Part shown: in pieces, positions 54,463-63,469 of the stretch
Layout of the letters: every line of letters starts with the position of its first letter
How positions within the stretch are numbered: the stretch's first letter is position 1
Source of the DNA: Bifidobacterium animalis subsp. animalis ATCC 25527
Lineage (GTDB): Bacteria; Actinomycetota; Actinomycetes; Actinomycetales; Bifidobacteriaceae
DNA length: 64,000 nt
Direction of reading: 5' to 3'
NCBI RefSeq assembly: GCF_000260715.1
Contig: NC_017834.1
Location: 930,001 to 994,000 of the forward strand
The notes under the pieces: model-generated
The model's database searches: none
What the model was told of the DNA's origin: nothing
Seen by the model: only the letters and a program-made list of their open reading frames with translations
Translations under genes and position numbers: made by a program

Positions 54463-55267
54463 TCCATTTCGCCACGCCGTCATCGTTATTCGAAGCGCAT
54501 ACCTCATCGGCTATGTTCAATACTTTCGGATTCGAATTGGCGACGGCCACTCCGGTTCCCGCACGCTGCATCATGTCAATGTCGATGATGTCATCGCCAA
54601 ATGCGACCACATTGTTCAAATCGATGTTCCAGCGGTCGCACAGCAGTTCCATGGTGTACTGTTTGTTCGCATGTGGATCCATGAGCATCCACAGACTTCC
54701 CTCGCTGATGTTGAGCGACAGTTCGTCAGGAAGCAATGTGCTGAGCAACGGAGTCTGTTCGTTGGTTGGGAAGATGATGATCTTGTCTGCGGTGCCCTCT
54801 GGGACATCGGCGAAATCAGTGAATCGCCACGTCTGTGTCTTCCAGTACTTGGATACGTCGAAATTCGTATATCGTACGTCATCCATGACGATGCCTATCT
54901 CGATGTCGGGAATCACATGCGTGATTGATCGGCACACCTCGCAGGCATAATCTGAAGAGAAACCTATTTTCAACAGTTGCCCGTTGGGAGCAGATTTGGT
55001 TCCGGTGAGCATCGCGTAATCAGAGGTCGCTGGATGGAAGTCGATGAGTGCACCATTGAGATAGATGCATGCATCGGCATGCAATCGGCGTACCATGTCG
55101 AGACCTGTGCTGACTGGGCGCGCGGTGGCCACGACAAACGGAACATGGTTGCGATGCAATGTGTCAACAGTGCGAATCGTATAGTCCGACAATGCGCGTT
55201 GTTCGAAGGTCTTGCCGTCATGGAGCAATGTGCCGTCCAGATCGGCGACAATGAATGGTTCCGTCAA
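54437..55267 (-). CDS. Cof-type HAD hydrolase
   Basis: A 276-residue HAD phosphatase. Motif I is FIVADLDGTLLHDG, motif II VVATARPVSTGL, and motif IV VVAFGDDIIDIDMM, with a C2-type cap between. Substrate probably a sugar phosphate or flavin-type phosphate; not determinable. Start set at TTG 55267 with AGGAGA six bases upstream; the longest reading is 19 codons more. GTTCAA motifs lie within its 3' end. It ends 110 bases before the HTH-aminotransferase gene. Confidence 0.87.
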   Translation of the reverse strand: MTEPFIVADLDGTLLHDGKTFEQRALSDYTIRTVDTLHRNHVPFVVATARPVSTGLDMVRRLHADACIYLNGALIDFHPATSDYAMLTGTKSAPNGQLLKIGFSSDYACEVCRSITHVIPDIEIGIVMDDVRYTNFDVSKYWKTQTWRFTDFADVPEGTADKIIIFPTNEQTPLLSTLLPDELSLNISEGSLWMLMDPHANKQYTMELLCDRWNIDLNNVVAFGDDIIDIDMMQRAGTGVAVANSNPKVLNIADEVCASNNDDGVAKWIEHRILIN

Positions 55268-55312
55268 GTCCACTCTCCTATTCGTAGGTCTACGCTGTTG
55301 TACAACAAAAAC

Positions 55313-55354
55313 GAAAGGACCCATGCCCTCCTACGGAGGAGCATGGGTCCTTTC
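55313..55354 (-). terminator. Rho-independent terminator of secG
   Basis: GAAAGGACCCATGC/GCATGGGTCCTTTC stem, then CGTTTTTGTTG on the minus strand. Confidence 0.85.
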
Positions 55355-55365
55355 ACAAACTCATA

Positions 55366-55614
55366 TCAGGCGATACCGAACTTGGTGAACAGTCCGAGCG
55401 CAATGATGATGGCAACCCAGATGAGTGCGATGATCACAGTCCAACGGTTCAGATTCTTCTCGGCAACGCCAGAGGAACCGGCGTTCTGCGTAAGGCCGCC
55501 GCCGAACATGTCGGACAGGCCGCCGCCCTTGCCTTTGTGCATGAGGATGAGCAGGGTAAGCAGCAGACTGAGCACAACCAGCACAATCTGCAGAATCAGC
55601 TTGACTACAGTCAC
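55366..55614 (-). CDS. secG: Preprotein translocase subunit SecG
   Basis: An 82-residue membrane protein with two helices (about residues 5-25 and 58-79) and the conserved loop KGGGLSDMFGGGL. It is part of the SecYEG channel. GTG at 55614 was chosen because GGAGG lies seven bases upstream; the ATG seven codons earlier would place this site inside the gene. Placed after tpiA as in other Gram-positive bacteria. Confidence 0.95.
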   Translation of the reverse strand: MTVVKLILQIVLVVLSLLLTLLILMHKGKGGGLSDMFGGGLTQNAGSSGVAEKNLNRWTVIIALIWVAIIIALGLFTKFGIA

Positions 55615-55680
55615 GGGTGAACCTCCAAATTTCAATACCGTTGCCCAGTGTACCGCAAGTTCGCGAAAAAGCGTGCAAAA

Positions 55681-56493
55681 TCAACCATTATCATGTGAAG
55701 ATGTTGTCGCAATCGTCTTCCTGCAGATTGTGGTGAGCTCATCGACGTCGAGGGCGGCACCTCCGATGAGGAAGCCGTCGACGTCTGGCTCCTCAATCAG
55801 CTCCACACAGTTCTTCGAAGACACCGAGCCTCCATACAGTACACGCACGGTCTGCGCCACATGGTCGCCAAATGATTTCGCCAGATCCACGCGGAAGGCA
55901 TGGGCGGCGTCCTGCGCTGTCTGCGGGGTGGCAACCATGCCCGTGCCAATCGCCCAGACGGGTTCATAGGCGATGATGAGTTTTGATGCCTCCCCATCAG
56001 AAAGGTCGCGTGTCACGTCATGCACCTGGCCGACGGCAAACTCAAGTTCAATGCCCTTGCGTCTCTCCTCCAGACTCTCGCCGACGCATAGGATCGGCTG
56101 CATGCCGGCGGCAAGCACCGCTCGTACCTGATCGACGATGTTCGCATCGTCCTCCGGATGGTATTTGCGCCGTTCCGAATGGCCTACAATCACATAGCTG
56201 CAACCCAGATGCGCGAGCATGTCCGCAGAGACGTCACCGGTGAACGCCCCCTGTGACGTGACCGAAACGGCCTGGGCCCCGTATCTGATGCGCAAGTGTT
56301 CGGATTCCACCATCACCTGAACGCTGCGAATCGAGGTGAATGACGGGAAGAGCGCCACTTCGCAACGGTTGAAGTCAAAATGGCATCGTTTGAGGTTCTT
56401 GGAGAATGCCCGGACGAACCCGGTTGCCTCAAGATGATCGAAGTTCATCTTCCAATTGCCCGCAACCATGGGGATGCGTCGTGTCGATGCCAT
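55681..56493 (-). CDS. tpiA: Triosephosphate isomerase
   Basis: A 270-residue TIM barrel interconverting dihydroxyacetone phosphate and glyceraldehyde 3-phosphate. Active residues: Asn/Lys in VAGNWKMN, His in IVGHSERR, Glu in AYEPVWAIGTG, phosphate loop LYGGSVSSKN and FLIGGAALDV. Start set at 56493 (MASTRRIPMV); the frame is open 20 codons further. It follows pgk. Confidence 0.97.
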   Translation of the reverse strand: MASTRRIPMVAGNWKMNFDHLEATGFVRAFSKNLKRCHFDFNRCEVALFPSFTSIRSVQVMVESEHLRIRYGAQAVSVTSQGAFTGDVSADMLAHLGCSYVIVGHSERRKYHPEDDANIVDQVRAVLAAGMQPILCVGESLEERRKGIELEFAVGQVHDVTRDLSDGEASKLIIAYEPVWAIGTGMVATPQTAQDAAHAFRVDLAKSFGDHVAQTVRVLYGGSVSSKNCVELIEEPDVDGFLIGGAALDVDELTTICRKTIATTSSHDNG

Positions 56494-56520
56494 ATTGCCT
56501 TGCCTGTCCTCCATATGAGA

Positions 56521-56555
56521 ACGTGGCGTCCAGCACCTATTGCCGGGCGCCACGT
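56521..56555 (-). terminator. Hairpin between pgk and tpiA
   Basis: ACGTGGCG (56521-56528) pairs with CGCCACGT (56548-56555). No T run; it may reduce read-through or stabilise the pgk mRNA end. Confidence 0.5.
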
Positions 56556-56586
56556 CACACCGTTATTGGGCTAGTGTTGTGAATCC

Positions 56587-57792
56587 CTACTCGAGGACCT
56601 TGAGGCCCGGAAGCTCCTTGCCCTCGAGGAATTCGAGGGAGGCGCCGCCACCCGTGGAGATGTGCGAGAAGCCATCTTCGGGGAATCCGAGCTGACGCAC
56701 GGCCGCAGCGGAATCACCACCGCCGACGATGGTGAAGGCACCATGTTCGGTGGCATCCACCAGAGCCTGGGCGACGGCCTTGGTGCCTGCCGCGAAGGCA
56801 GGAACCTCGAAGACGCCCATAGGGCCGTTCCATACGACCGTCTTGGAATCGACGATCTTGTCGTGGAACAGCTTGCACGACTCAGGTCCGATGTCGAGGC
56901 CCATCATGTCAGACGGAATCTGATCGGCGGGAACCACCTTCGGATCGACCGGAGTGTCACCAGCCGGGAAGCCCTTGTTCACGACGATATCAACGGGAAG
57001 CACCAGTTCGACGCCGTTCTTGTCGGCGGTTTCGATGTAGCCCTTGACCTGGTCGATCATATCCTCCTCCAGCAGGGAGGTACCGACTTCGTAACCCTTG
57101 GCCTTGAGGAAGGTGAACACCATGCCGCCGCCAATGACGAGACGATCGGCCTTGTCGAGCAGATTCTCGATCACTCCGAGCTTATCGGAGACCTTGGAGC
57201 CACCGAGCACAACGGTGAACGGACGCTCCGGATCCTCGGTCGCCTTGGAGAGGGCGTTGACTTCCTTCTCCACCAGCAAGCCAGCGGCGGCCGGCAGGTC
57301 GGCAGCGACATCGTAATCGGAACCTTGTGCGCGATGAACCACACCAAAGCCGTCGGAGACGAACACATCGCCCAGAGCCGCAAGCTTCTTGGCGTATGCG
57401 GCACGCTCGGCCTCGTCCTTGCTGGTCTCCTCAGGGTTGAAACGAACGTTTTCCAGCAGCACAACATCGCCATCCTTCATGGCGGCTACCTTGGCCTGGG
57501 CGTCCTCGCCATAGGTGTCGGAGGCGAGAACCACAGGAACGCCGAGAAGTTCGCTCAAGCGTGCAGCCACGGGAGCCAGAGAAAGCTCCGGAACGACCTT
57601 GCCCTTCGGGCGACCAAGATGAGCCATGAGAATGACCTTGGCGCCTTCCTTGCGCAGAGCTTCGATGGTAGGCAGCGCCGCCTTGATACGACCATCGTCG
57701 GTGATCGTAGTCCCATCCAACGGAACGTTGAAATCTGCGCGAACCAGAACGCGCTTGCCCTTCAGATCTCCAAGATCCTTGAGTGTCTTCAT
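56587..57792 (-). CDS. pgk: Phosphoglycerate kinase
   Basis: A 401-residue glycolytic enzyme making ATP from 1,3-bisphosphoglycerate. The substrate-binding [10 protein letters not shown] is at 19-28, [11 protein letters not shown] follows, and the nucleotide domain has [12 protein letters not shown] and GGGDSAAAV with the C-terminal [19 protein letters not shown]. Codon bias suggests high expression. The order whiA, pgk, tpiA, secG is shared with other actinobacteria, although gap is not between whiA and pgk here. Confidence 0.97.
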   Translation of the reverse strand: MKTLKDLGDLKGKRVLVRADFNVPLDGTTITDDGRIKAALPTIEALRKEGAKVILMAHLGRPKGKVVPELSLAPVAARLSELLGVPVVLASDTYGEDAQAKVAAMKDGDVVLLENVRFNPEETSKDEAERAAYAKKLAALGDVFVSDGFGVVHRAQGSDYDVAADLPAAAGLLVEKEVNALSKATEDPERPFTVVLGGSKVSDKLGVIENLLDKADRLVIGGGMVFTFLKAKGYEVGTSLLEEDMIDQVKGYIETADKNGVELVLPVDIVVNKGFPAGDTPVDPKVVPADQIPSDMMGLDIGPESCKLFHDKIVDSKTVVWNGPMGVFEVPAFAAGTKAVAQALVDATEHGAFTIVGGGDSAAAVRQLGFPEDGFSHISTGGGASLEFLEGKELPGLKVLE

Positions 57793-57913
57793 TCGTTATC
57801 CTTTCTTACCGCAAGAATGCGGGTGTGGCTTATGCCATCCCTTGCATTCTAGCGTCAAATCCACGCGATATCGGCTCGATTATCCGTTACGCAACATCAC
57901 GCTGTACACCAGC

Positions 57914-58876
57914 TTACGCCATTGCGGCGTCCTGCTCCGCTTTCTCTGCCCGTTGCAGCAGACGACGGATACGGCCCGCCACCGCGTCCTTGCTGATCTG
58001 CGGGCGGGCGGCTCGTCCGAGCTCCTCCAAGGAGAAATCGGGGTGATCGATGCGCAATTGCCCGGCGGCACGAAGATTCTGCGGAATATCGTCTCCGAGC
58101 ACATCGAATGCATGCTGCACTTTCACCACGGCCTCTGCGGCGGCTTTCGCGCTGCGGCGCATATTCGCGTCATCGAAGTTTGCCAGTCGGTTGGCGCGAT
58201 GGTGTGATTCGGTGTCGGGTCTCTTGCCGGTCCAATCGCGTACCGTGCTTGAGGCTCCCATCATCGTGAGGAGCCGTTCGATGGCATCCGGGTCGGAGAG
58301 ATGGACGCGTACGGAACTGCGCACCGTATGCTTTGCGGCTCGTATGCCGAGGCGCTGACCCATGGCGATGAGCGAATCCGCTGTCTCCTCGTTCGGGCAG
58401 ATAATCTCAAGCGCGCTAGGTTTGTCGGGATCCGAAAGCACACCAGCAGACATGAAGGCACCACGCCACACACCCTTGATTTGGGCAATGTTGCCGTTGG
58501 ACAGATCCGTTGGCAGTCCGCGGACGATACGGTTGAGCCGTGGGTCTATCATGCCGGTGCGCACCGCCAATGCGAAACCGGCGCGTGCGCCGACGTCCAC
58601 GGCATATCGACGCATGGAGCCATGAGGGGTCTTCACATCGACGGATTTGAGGGCGGCTGGGATTTTATACAGGCTCTCGATTGTTTCCTGGAGCCAGTGG
58701 GCGGCTTCCATGGAGTCGAATTGTGGTTGGACGATGATCTGCGTCGAGGATTCACGCTGCACCTTGCGGAATCCTCGGCCGAAGTACAGCATCGACGTCA
58801 CCTGTGCCTTCTGCACCGCCGGGGATCCCCCATCGATGTTCGACAACTCGCTTTTGACCTCATCGAGAAGCGCCAA
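57914..58876 (-). CDS. whiA: Sporulation-type transcription regulator WhiA
   Basis: A 320-residue protein with an N-terminal degenerate LAGLIDADG homing-endonuclease-like domain (residues 95-220, with GVWRGAFMSAGVLSDP) and a C-terminal helix-turn-helix (HPDFSLEELGRAARPQISKDAVAGRIRRL). In Streptomyces WhiA works with WhiB on sporulation division; in non-sporulating bacteria it influences cell division. Placed in the usual uvrC-rapZ-whiA neighbourhood. Confidence 0.94.
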   Translation of the reverse strand: MALLDEVKSELSNIDGGSPAVQKAQVTSMLYFGRGFRKVQRESSTQIIVQPQFDSMEAAHWLQETIESLYKIPAALKSVDVKTPHGSMRRYAVDVGARAGFALAVRTGMIDPRLNRIVRGLPTDLSNGNIAQIKGVWRGAFMSAGVLSDPDKPSALEIICPNEETADSLIAMGQRLGIRAAKHTVRSSVRVHLSDPDAIERLLTMMGASSTVRDWTGKRPDTESHHRANRLANFDDANMRRSAKAAAEAVVKVQHAFDVLGDDIPQNLRAAGQLRIDHPDFSLEELGRAARPQISKDAVAGRIRRLLQRAEKAEQDAAMA

Positions 58877-59024
58877 AAGATCCTCCTGTAAGTTGTGTGG
58901 TACCTATTACGGTTCGGCGTGTCTCATTGACTCCGCTGTTCTGTGATACCGAACGTCTTGGACATCTTTGTTGAGTTTTCCCACATGTTGAAGTTGCTTT
59001 CACGATATGGGAAAACACTTGCAA

Positions 59025-59957
59025 TCATTGGGTTTTCCGATCCAACTCTCGGGCCGAGACGGAGACCGAGAGACCATGCGACCGCAATCTTGATGCCAAT
59101 GCCTCGCTCATCGCCACGGAACGATGCTGGCCGCCGGTGCAACCGATTGCGATCGTCACATAATGCTTGTCCTCCTGTGCATAGCCTTGGATCGCTATTT
59201 CGATGGCCTTCTCATAGGCATCGAGGAACTGTGTGGCCTTGTCATTCGACAGCACGTATTCACTCACCGGTGCATCATGCCCGTTGAGCTCGCGTAGCTG
59301 TGGCACCCAGTAGGGATTGGGCAGGAATCGCACATCGGCCACGAAATCGGCATCGATCGGTATGCCGTACTTGAAACCGAAACTGAAGATGTGCACGGAA
59401 ACGGTTGTAGGTCCGTTGCCTGTCAAAGCCTCGTAAAGCTTGGTGGAGAGCTGGTGGATGCTCAGCTTCGAGGTGTTGATCACGATGTCGGCACGTTCCT
59501 CGAGGTTCTCGAGCAGCTTCCGTTCCTCGTGGATGCCGTCTATAAGACGGTTACCCTGCTGCAAAGGGTGCGGCCGGCGGACGGATTCGAATCGCTTGAC
59601 CAGTACGTTGTCATCGGCATCCAGGAAGAGGATGCGCGTTTTGAGGCCCAGATCATCCAGATGCGAGAGCACCGAACTCAGGTCCATGAAATAGTCGCGG
59701 GAGCGCACGTCGATCACTGCTGCAAGCTTATGGAACCCGGATTTTGACGCGGTCATCATGTCCACCATGGGTTCGAGGAGTTTGGGTGGCATATTGTCCA
59801 CCACATACCATCCCATATCCTCTATGCTATGGGCTGCATGCGAGCGACCTGCACCACTCATGCCGGTGATGAGCAGCACTTCGAAGCCTTCTGCTGGAGA
59901 GGAGGCGTGTGCGGATTCCGACTCCACGCCTCTTTGTTCATTGTGTGCGGATTGCAT
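59025..59957 (-). CDS. rapZ: RNase adapter / nucleotide-binding protein RapZ
   Basis: A 310-residue P-loop protein. The Walker A region reads ITGMSGAGRSHAAHSIED, with Arg instead of the Lys of E. coli, a form I recall from other actinobacteria; GWYVVDNMPP and the C-terminal IGCTGGQHRSVAMSE are family marks. In E. coli it binds small RNAs of glucosamine control; other roles are likely here. ATG overlaps the aroE stop (TGATG) and has AAGGAG. Confidence 0.94.
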   Translation of the reverse strand: MQSAHNEQRGVESESAHASSPAEGFEVLLITGMSGAGRSHAAHSIEDMGWYVVDNMPPKLLEPMVDMMTASKSGFHKLAAVIDVRSRDYFMDLSSVLSHLDDLGLKTRILFLDADDNVLVKRFESVRRPHPLQQGNRLIDGIHEERKLLENLEERADIVINTSKLSIHQLSTKLYEALTGNGPTTVSVHIFSFGFKYGIPIDADFVADVRFLPNPYWVPQLRELNGHDAPVSEYVLSNDKATQFLDAYEKAIEIAIQGYAQEDKHYVTIAIGCTGGQHRSVAMSEALASRLRSHGLSVSVSARELDRKTQ

Positions 59958-60883
59958 CACAGCTCCTTCTCCAACGCTTCCCACATGGCCTGTTCCAGTG
60001 TACCGGTTTGGGGTGGATTATTCAGGGCATCGTCCACATCGTCTCCCCCGATTGTTCCCGTCATCAGCAACACTTGCGCCACGGCCTGATGCAGCAGCAT
60101 TCGCTCTCCTCCTACGGCGAGACCGCCACGATCGCGCCAAGCTACCATGAGTTCGGTTGGGCGGGGATCATATACGACATCGAGCAGTGCTCCATGGATG
60201 GGCTGTGCATGTTCCGCGAAACGCCGGGCAACCACATCGGCGCCCGTCCCGGGAATCGTACTGATCGCGATGTCGCATTGTTCCAGTGCCGGAAGGCAAT
60301 CCTCCAATGGGATGCTACGAACCGTCACACCATGCGCGGCACCCAGGTCGATCAGTGCCGTGCTGCGATCCGGGTGCCGCGCGGCGACGGTGACCTGGGA
60401 ACAGCCCATCGTGATGCACCCCGCCAATGCCGAAGTCGCGGTGTTACCGTTGCCGAGTATGACTGCGTTTGGCTGAGCTGGCAACGTCATGCCATGGGTG
60501 CGAAAGGCGTCATGGAAAGCACGCACGATACCATAGACATCAGTATTGTAGAGTGCCATGGCCGGAAGATCCTGACCCTCAGAAGTGGAGGGGGAATCCC
60601 AATCGAATACGACGGTGTTGGCGACGCCAAGCTCCCGTGCCCATTGGTTCCGTGCAATGCCGAAGGGGGCGATGGTGCGTTTGAGCGGCATCGTCAGGCT
60701 CAAGCCTCGCCAGGAGGGGTCCAGTGAGCCAAGGAATGAGGGAAGCTCGCTTTCAGCCACTTCCTGCTTCGTATACGACCATTGCCCAAGACCAAGCGCT
60801 CGATACGCCGCCTCATGCAACACCGGCGACAGCGAATGCGCGATTGGTTTGCCTAATACCGCACATCGTTGCATCTCATCCAT
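59957..60883 (-). CDS. aroE: Shikimate dehydrogenase
   Basis: A 308-residue NADPH enzyme of aromatic amino acid synthesis. The N-terminal substrate site has VLGKPIAHSLSPVLHEAAY; GLSLTMPLKRTI contains the catalytic Lys; the Rossmann loop is ILGNGNTATSALAGC, and the end has GERMLLHQA. It is inserted between uvrC and rapZ and coupled to rapZ by overlapping codons. Confidence 0.92.
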   Translation of the reverse strand: MDEMQRCAVLGKPIAHSLSPVLHEAAYRALGLGQWSYTKQEVAESELPSFLGSLDPSWRGLSLTMPLKRTIAPFGIARNQWARELGVANTVVFDWDSPSTSEGQDLPAMALYNTDVYGIVRAFHDAFRTHGMTLPAQPNAVILGNGNTATSALAGCITMGCSQVTVAARHPDRSTALIDLGAAHGVTVRSIPLEDCLPALEQCDIAISTIPGTGADVVARRFAEHAQPIHGALLDVVYDPRPTELMVAWRDRGGLAVGGERMLLHQAVAQVLLMTGTIGGDDVDDALNNPPQTGTLEQAMWEALEKEL

Positions 60884-61014
60884 ATTCTCATCCCCTCATT
60901 TGTGCATGCCCGTTGCATGCCCTACAGCACTCTACAGCATAGCTGCGCTTTGTTGCGGCATCGGCGCATGCCACAACAACGACTCATAGCCATTGCAATA
61001 ACGCATATAGGTGT

Positions 61015-63405
61015 TCACGAAGCATTGTCATGCAGTGCTTCGTAGATGGCCTGTGCTTTGGCATGGCCAACGCCTTTCACGGATTCCAGTTCTTCGAGGC
61101 TGGCCTGTTTCATGCGCCGCACTGACCCGAAGTGGTTCAGCAGCCGCTTCTGGAACGTCGGGCCGATTCCCGGAATCTCGTCGAGTGCCGAGCGGAGGGC
61201 ACCCTTGCGTCTGGTCTGACGATGGTAGTTGATGGCGAAGCGGTGTGATTCATCACGGACACGTTGGAGCAGGTACATGCCCTCCGATGAACGTTTGAGA
61301 ATGACCGGATAGTCGTCGTCCGGCACCCACACCTCTTCCATGCGCTTGGCCAGTCCACACACGGCCACGTCAGTCACACCGCAGTCCTCCAATGCTTTCG
61401 CGGCGGCCATCACCTGAGGCTTGCCGCCATCGACCACCACCAGATTCGGTTTGTAGGCGAAATGACGGCGGTCGGTGTTCTGCTGGACTATTTCCTGTTG
61501 GACCTGCTCGGCGGATTCCAGCTCTCCCTCCTGCGAAACCCGCTTCTCGTTGTCCATGCTTTCGCCGGTGTCTCCCGCAATGTTCCCATGCTTGAATCGT
61601 CTGGTCAGCGTCTCATACAGCGCACTGAGATCATCCACCGCACCTTTGCCGTCGGCACCACGTATGGCAAAGCGTCTGTATTCGGATTTCCGGGCCATGC
61701 CGTCTTCGAACACCACCATGGATGCCACTTGGAACGCCCCGCCCACTGTATTCGAGATGTCATAGCATTCGATGCGCAACGGCGCCTGGCTGAGTCCAAG
61801 CGCATCGGCCACATCGTTCATGGCGGTCGTACGCGCACCTATGTCGGAGATGCGGCTCATTTTCGAACGTTGCAACGCCTGCTGTGCGTTCTGTTCGGCG
61901 CGTTCGAGCAGTTGCCGCTTGTTACCTCTTGCAGGCGTCCCAATCGAGACCGCGCCACCGCGAAGCCGTCGCAAGTATTGTTCCAGGTCATCGGCACGCG
62001 CGGGCATCACTGAGACCAGCACCTGTCTGGGCACAGGGGCGATCGGTTCGAGCAGATCGGCACGACCGGTCTGCTCGCGTCTTGCGTTACGCGCCTTGGT
62101 CGACTGTGCACGGGATGACGCGTCGCCGGCCGACATGCGCTGTGTCGATCCCATGGCCGTGCGCTGCTCTTCGACTTTGATCTGTGCTTTTTCCATACGA
62201 ATCGGCGTGGGTTCCGCGCTCACGGCCGCGTCAAGCGTCGCAGCCTGGGCCATCGGTGGGTCCACGGTCGGTCGGGAGGATGGCAGTGCATCGGTCCGGC
62301 GGAAGCCACCTGCTTCACGCTCACTGTACAGTTCCGAATACACCTGCATGATCAGATCGCTGATCAGTTCGGTGTCATCGACATCTTCGACGCGTTCCAC
62401 ACTCCAGTTGCGTTCTCCGCGAATCGAGCCCGAGCGCACGAAGAATGCATGCACCGACGCCTCAAGCTCATCGGATGCAATGCCGAACACATCGGCATCC
62501 ACATCCTGATCGAGAACAACCGCATTCTGCTCCACAACCGTGGAGAGCATCTGGATCTCATCTCGCAGGCGCGCGGCTTTTTCGAAATCGAGTTCGGCGC
62601 TTGCCTCCTTCATAGCTGCAGTGAGTTTCGCCACATACGATTTGCCTATGCCTCCGGTGAGCACGCCGACCAATTGCTCGCACAGGCGCTTGTGGTCTTG
62701 CGGGGTTATGCGCCCCACACAGGGGGCAGAGCATTTGCCTATCGACGCCAGCAGGCATGGCCTATTGGTGAGCTGCGCCTTGCGGAAGTTCGCATCGGTG
62801 CACGTGCGCACCGGGAAGGTGCGTAGGAGTCCGTCGAGACTTTTGCGCAGATCCCACACCTTCGCATACGGCCCATAGTAGCGGGTGTCACGGCGCTTGC
62901 GGCTGCGCGTGACCCAGATACGCGGGTACTCCTCGCCTATCGACAGCGCCAGGTATGGATAGGTCTTGTCGTCCCTGAACTGCACGTTGAACCGGGGGTC
63001 AAACTCTTTGATCCAGGTGTATTCCAGTGTGAGCGCCTCCAATTCGGTGCCCACCACCGTCCATTCCAAGGATCGGGCTGTGAGCACCATGGTCTGGGTG
63101 CGCGGGTGCAGCTGCCGCAATGGCTGGAAATAGTTGGACAGACGGTTGCGCAGGTTCTTGGCCTTGCCTACATAGATTACCTGTCCGTCGCCATCGCGCC
63201 ACTTATAGACGCCGGGCTGGGCAGGAATGTCACCCGTCTTGGGCCTGAAGAGATCACGGGAGTCACCGAGTAACGGTGCGCCGTTCGCATTCACGTCCTC
63301 CGGCATCTGTGCATGGCCGCCGGCGCTGGTATTGCCGGTGGCTCCCATGAGATCATCGGCAAGATGCCTCCAGGTTCCTGGCGCATGACGCTCGAAAATG
63401 GGCAT
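61015..63405 (-). CDS. uvrC: Excinuclease ABC subunit C
   Basis: A 796-residue nuclease making both incisions in nucleotide excision repair. The GIY-YIG domain is at 60-140 (GVYKWRDGDGQVIYVGKAKN), a UVR motif at about 258-292, the RNase H-like domain with Asp at 549 (IECYDISNTVGG) and VVVDGGKPQV, and two helix-hairpin-helix motifs at the end. It is longer than the usual 600-650 residues because of a polar insertion at about 366-455 and another at 609-650. Start set at 63405 by AAGGGGAG. Confidence 0.95.
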   Translation of the reverse strand: MPIFERHAPGTWRHLADDLMGATGNTSAGGHAQMPEDVNANGAPLLGDSRDLFRPKTGDIPAQPGVYKWRDGDGQVIYVGKAKNLRNRLSNYFQPLRQLHPRTQTMVLTARSLEWTVVGTELEALTLEYTWIKEFDPRFNVQFRDDKTYPYLALSIGEEYPRIWVTRSRKRRDTRYYGPYAKVWDLRKSLDGLLRTFPVRTCTDANFRKAQLTNRPCLLASIGKCSAPCVGRITPQDHKRLCEQLVGVLTGGIGKSYVAKLTAAMKEASAELDFEKAARLRDEIQMLSTVVEQNAVVLDQDVDADVFGIASDELEASVHAFFVRSGSIRGERNWSVERVEDVDDTELISDLIMQVYSELYSEREAGGFRRTDALPSSRPTVDPPMAQAATLDAAVSAEPTPIRMEKAQIKVEEQRTAMGSTQRMSAGDASSRAQSTKARNARREQTGRADLLEPIAPVPRQVLVSVMPARADDLEQYLRRLRGGAVSIGTPARGNKRQLLERAEQNAQQALQRSKMSRISDIGARTTAMNDVADALGLSQAPLRIECYDISNTVGGAFQVASMVVFEDGMARKSEYRRFAIRGADGKGAVDDLSALYETLTRRFKHGNIAGDTGESMDNEKRVSQEGELESAEQVQQEIVQQNTDRRHFAYKPNLVVVDGGKPQVMAAAKALEDCGVTDVAVCGLAKRMEEVWVPDDDYPVILKRSSEGMYLLQRVRDESHRFAINYHRQTRRKGALRSALDEIPGIGPTFQKRLLNHFGSVRRMKQASLEELESVKGVGHAKAQAIYEALHDNAS

Positions 63406-63469
63406 GTCTCCCCTTATCGCTTGTTGCCGTGAATGATTTTGCCGACGGTGCGTGCGGCATGGCAATGTG

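Noticed and set aside
56662..57852. 396-codon open reading opposite pgk
   Set aside because: Antisense shadow of a conserved, highly expressed gene.
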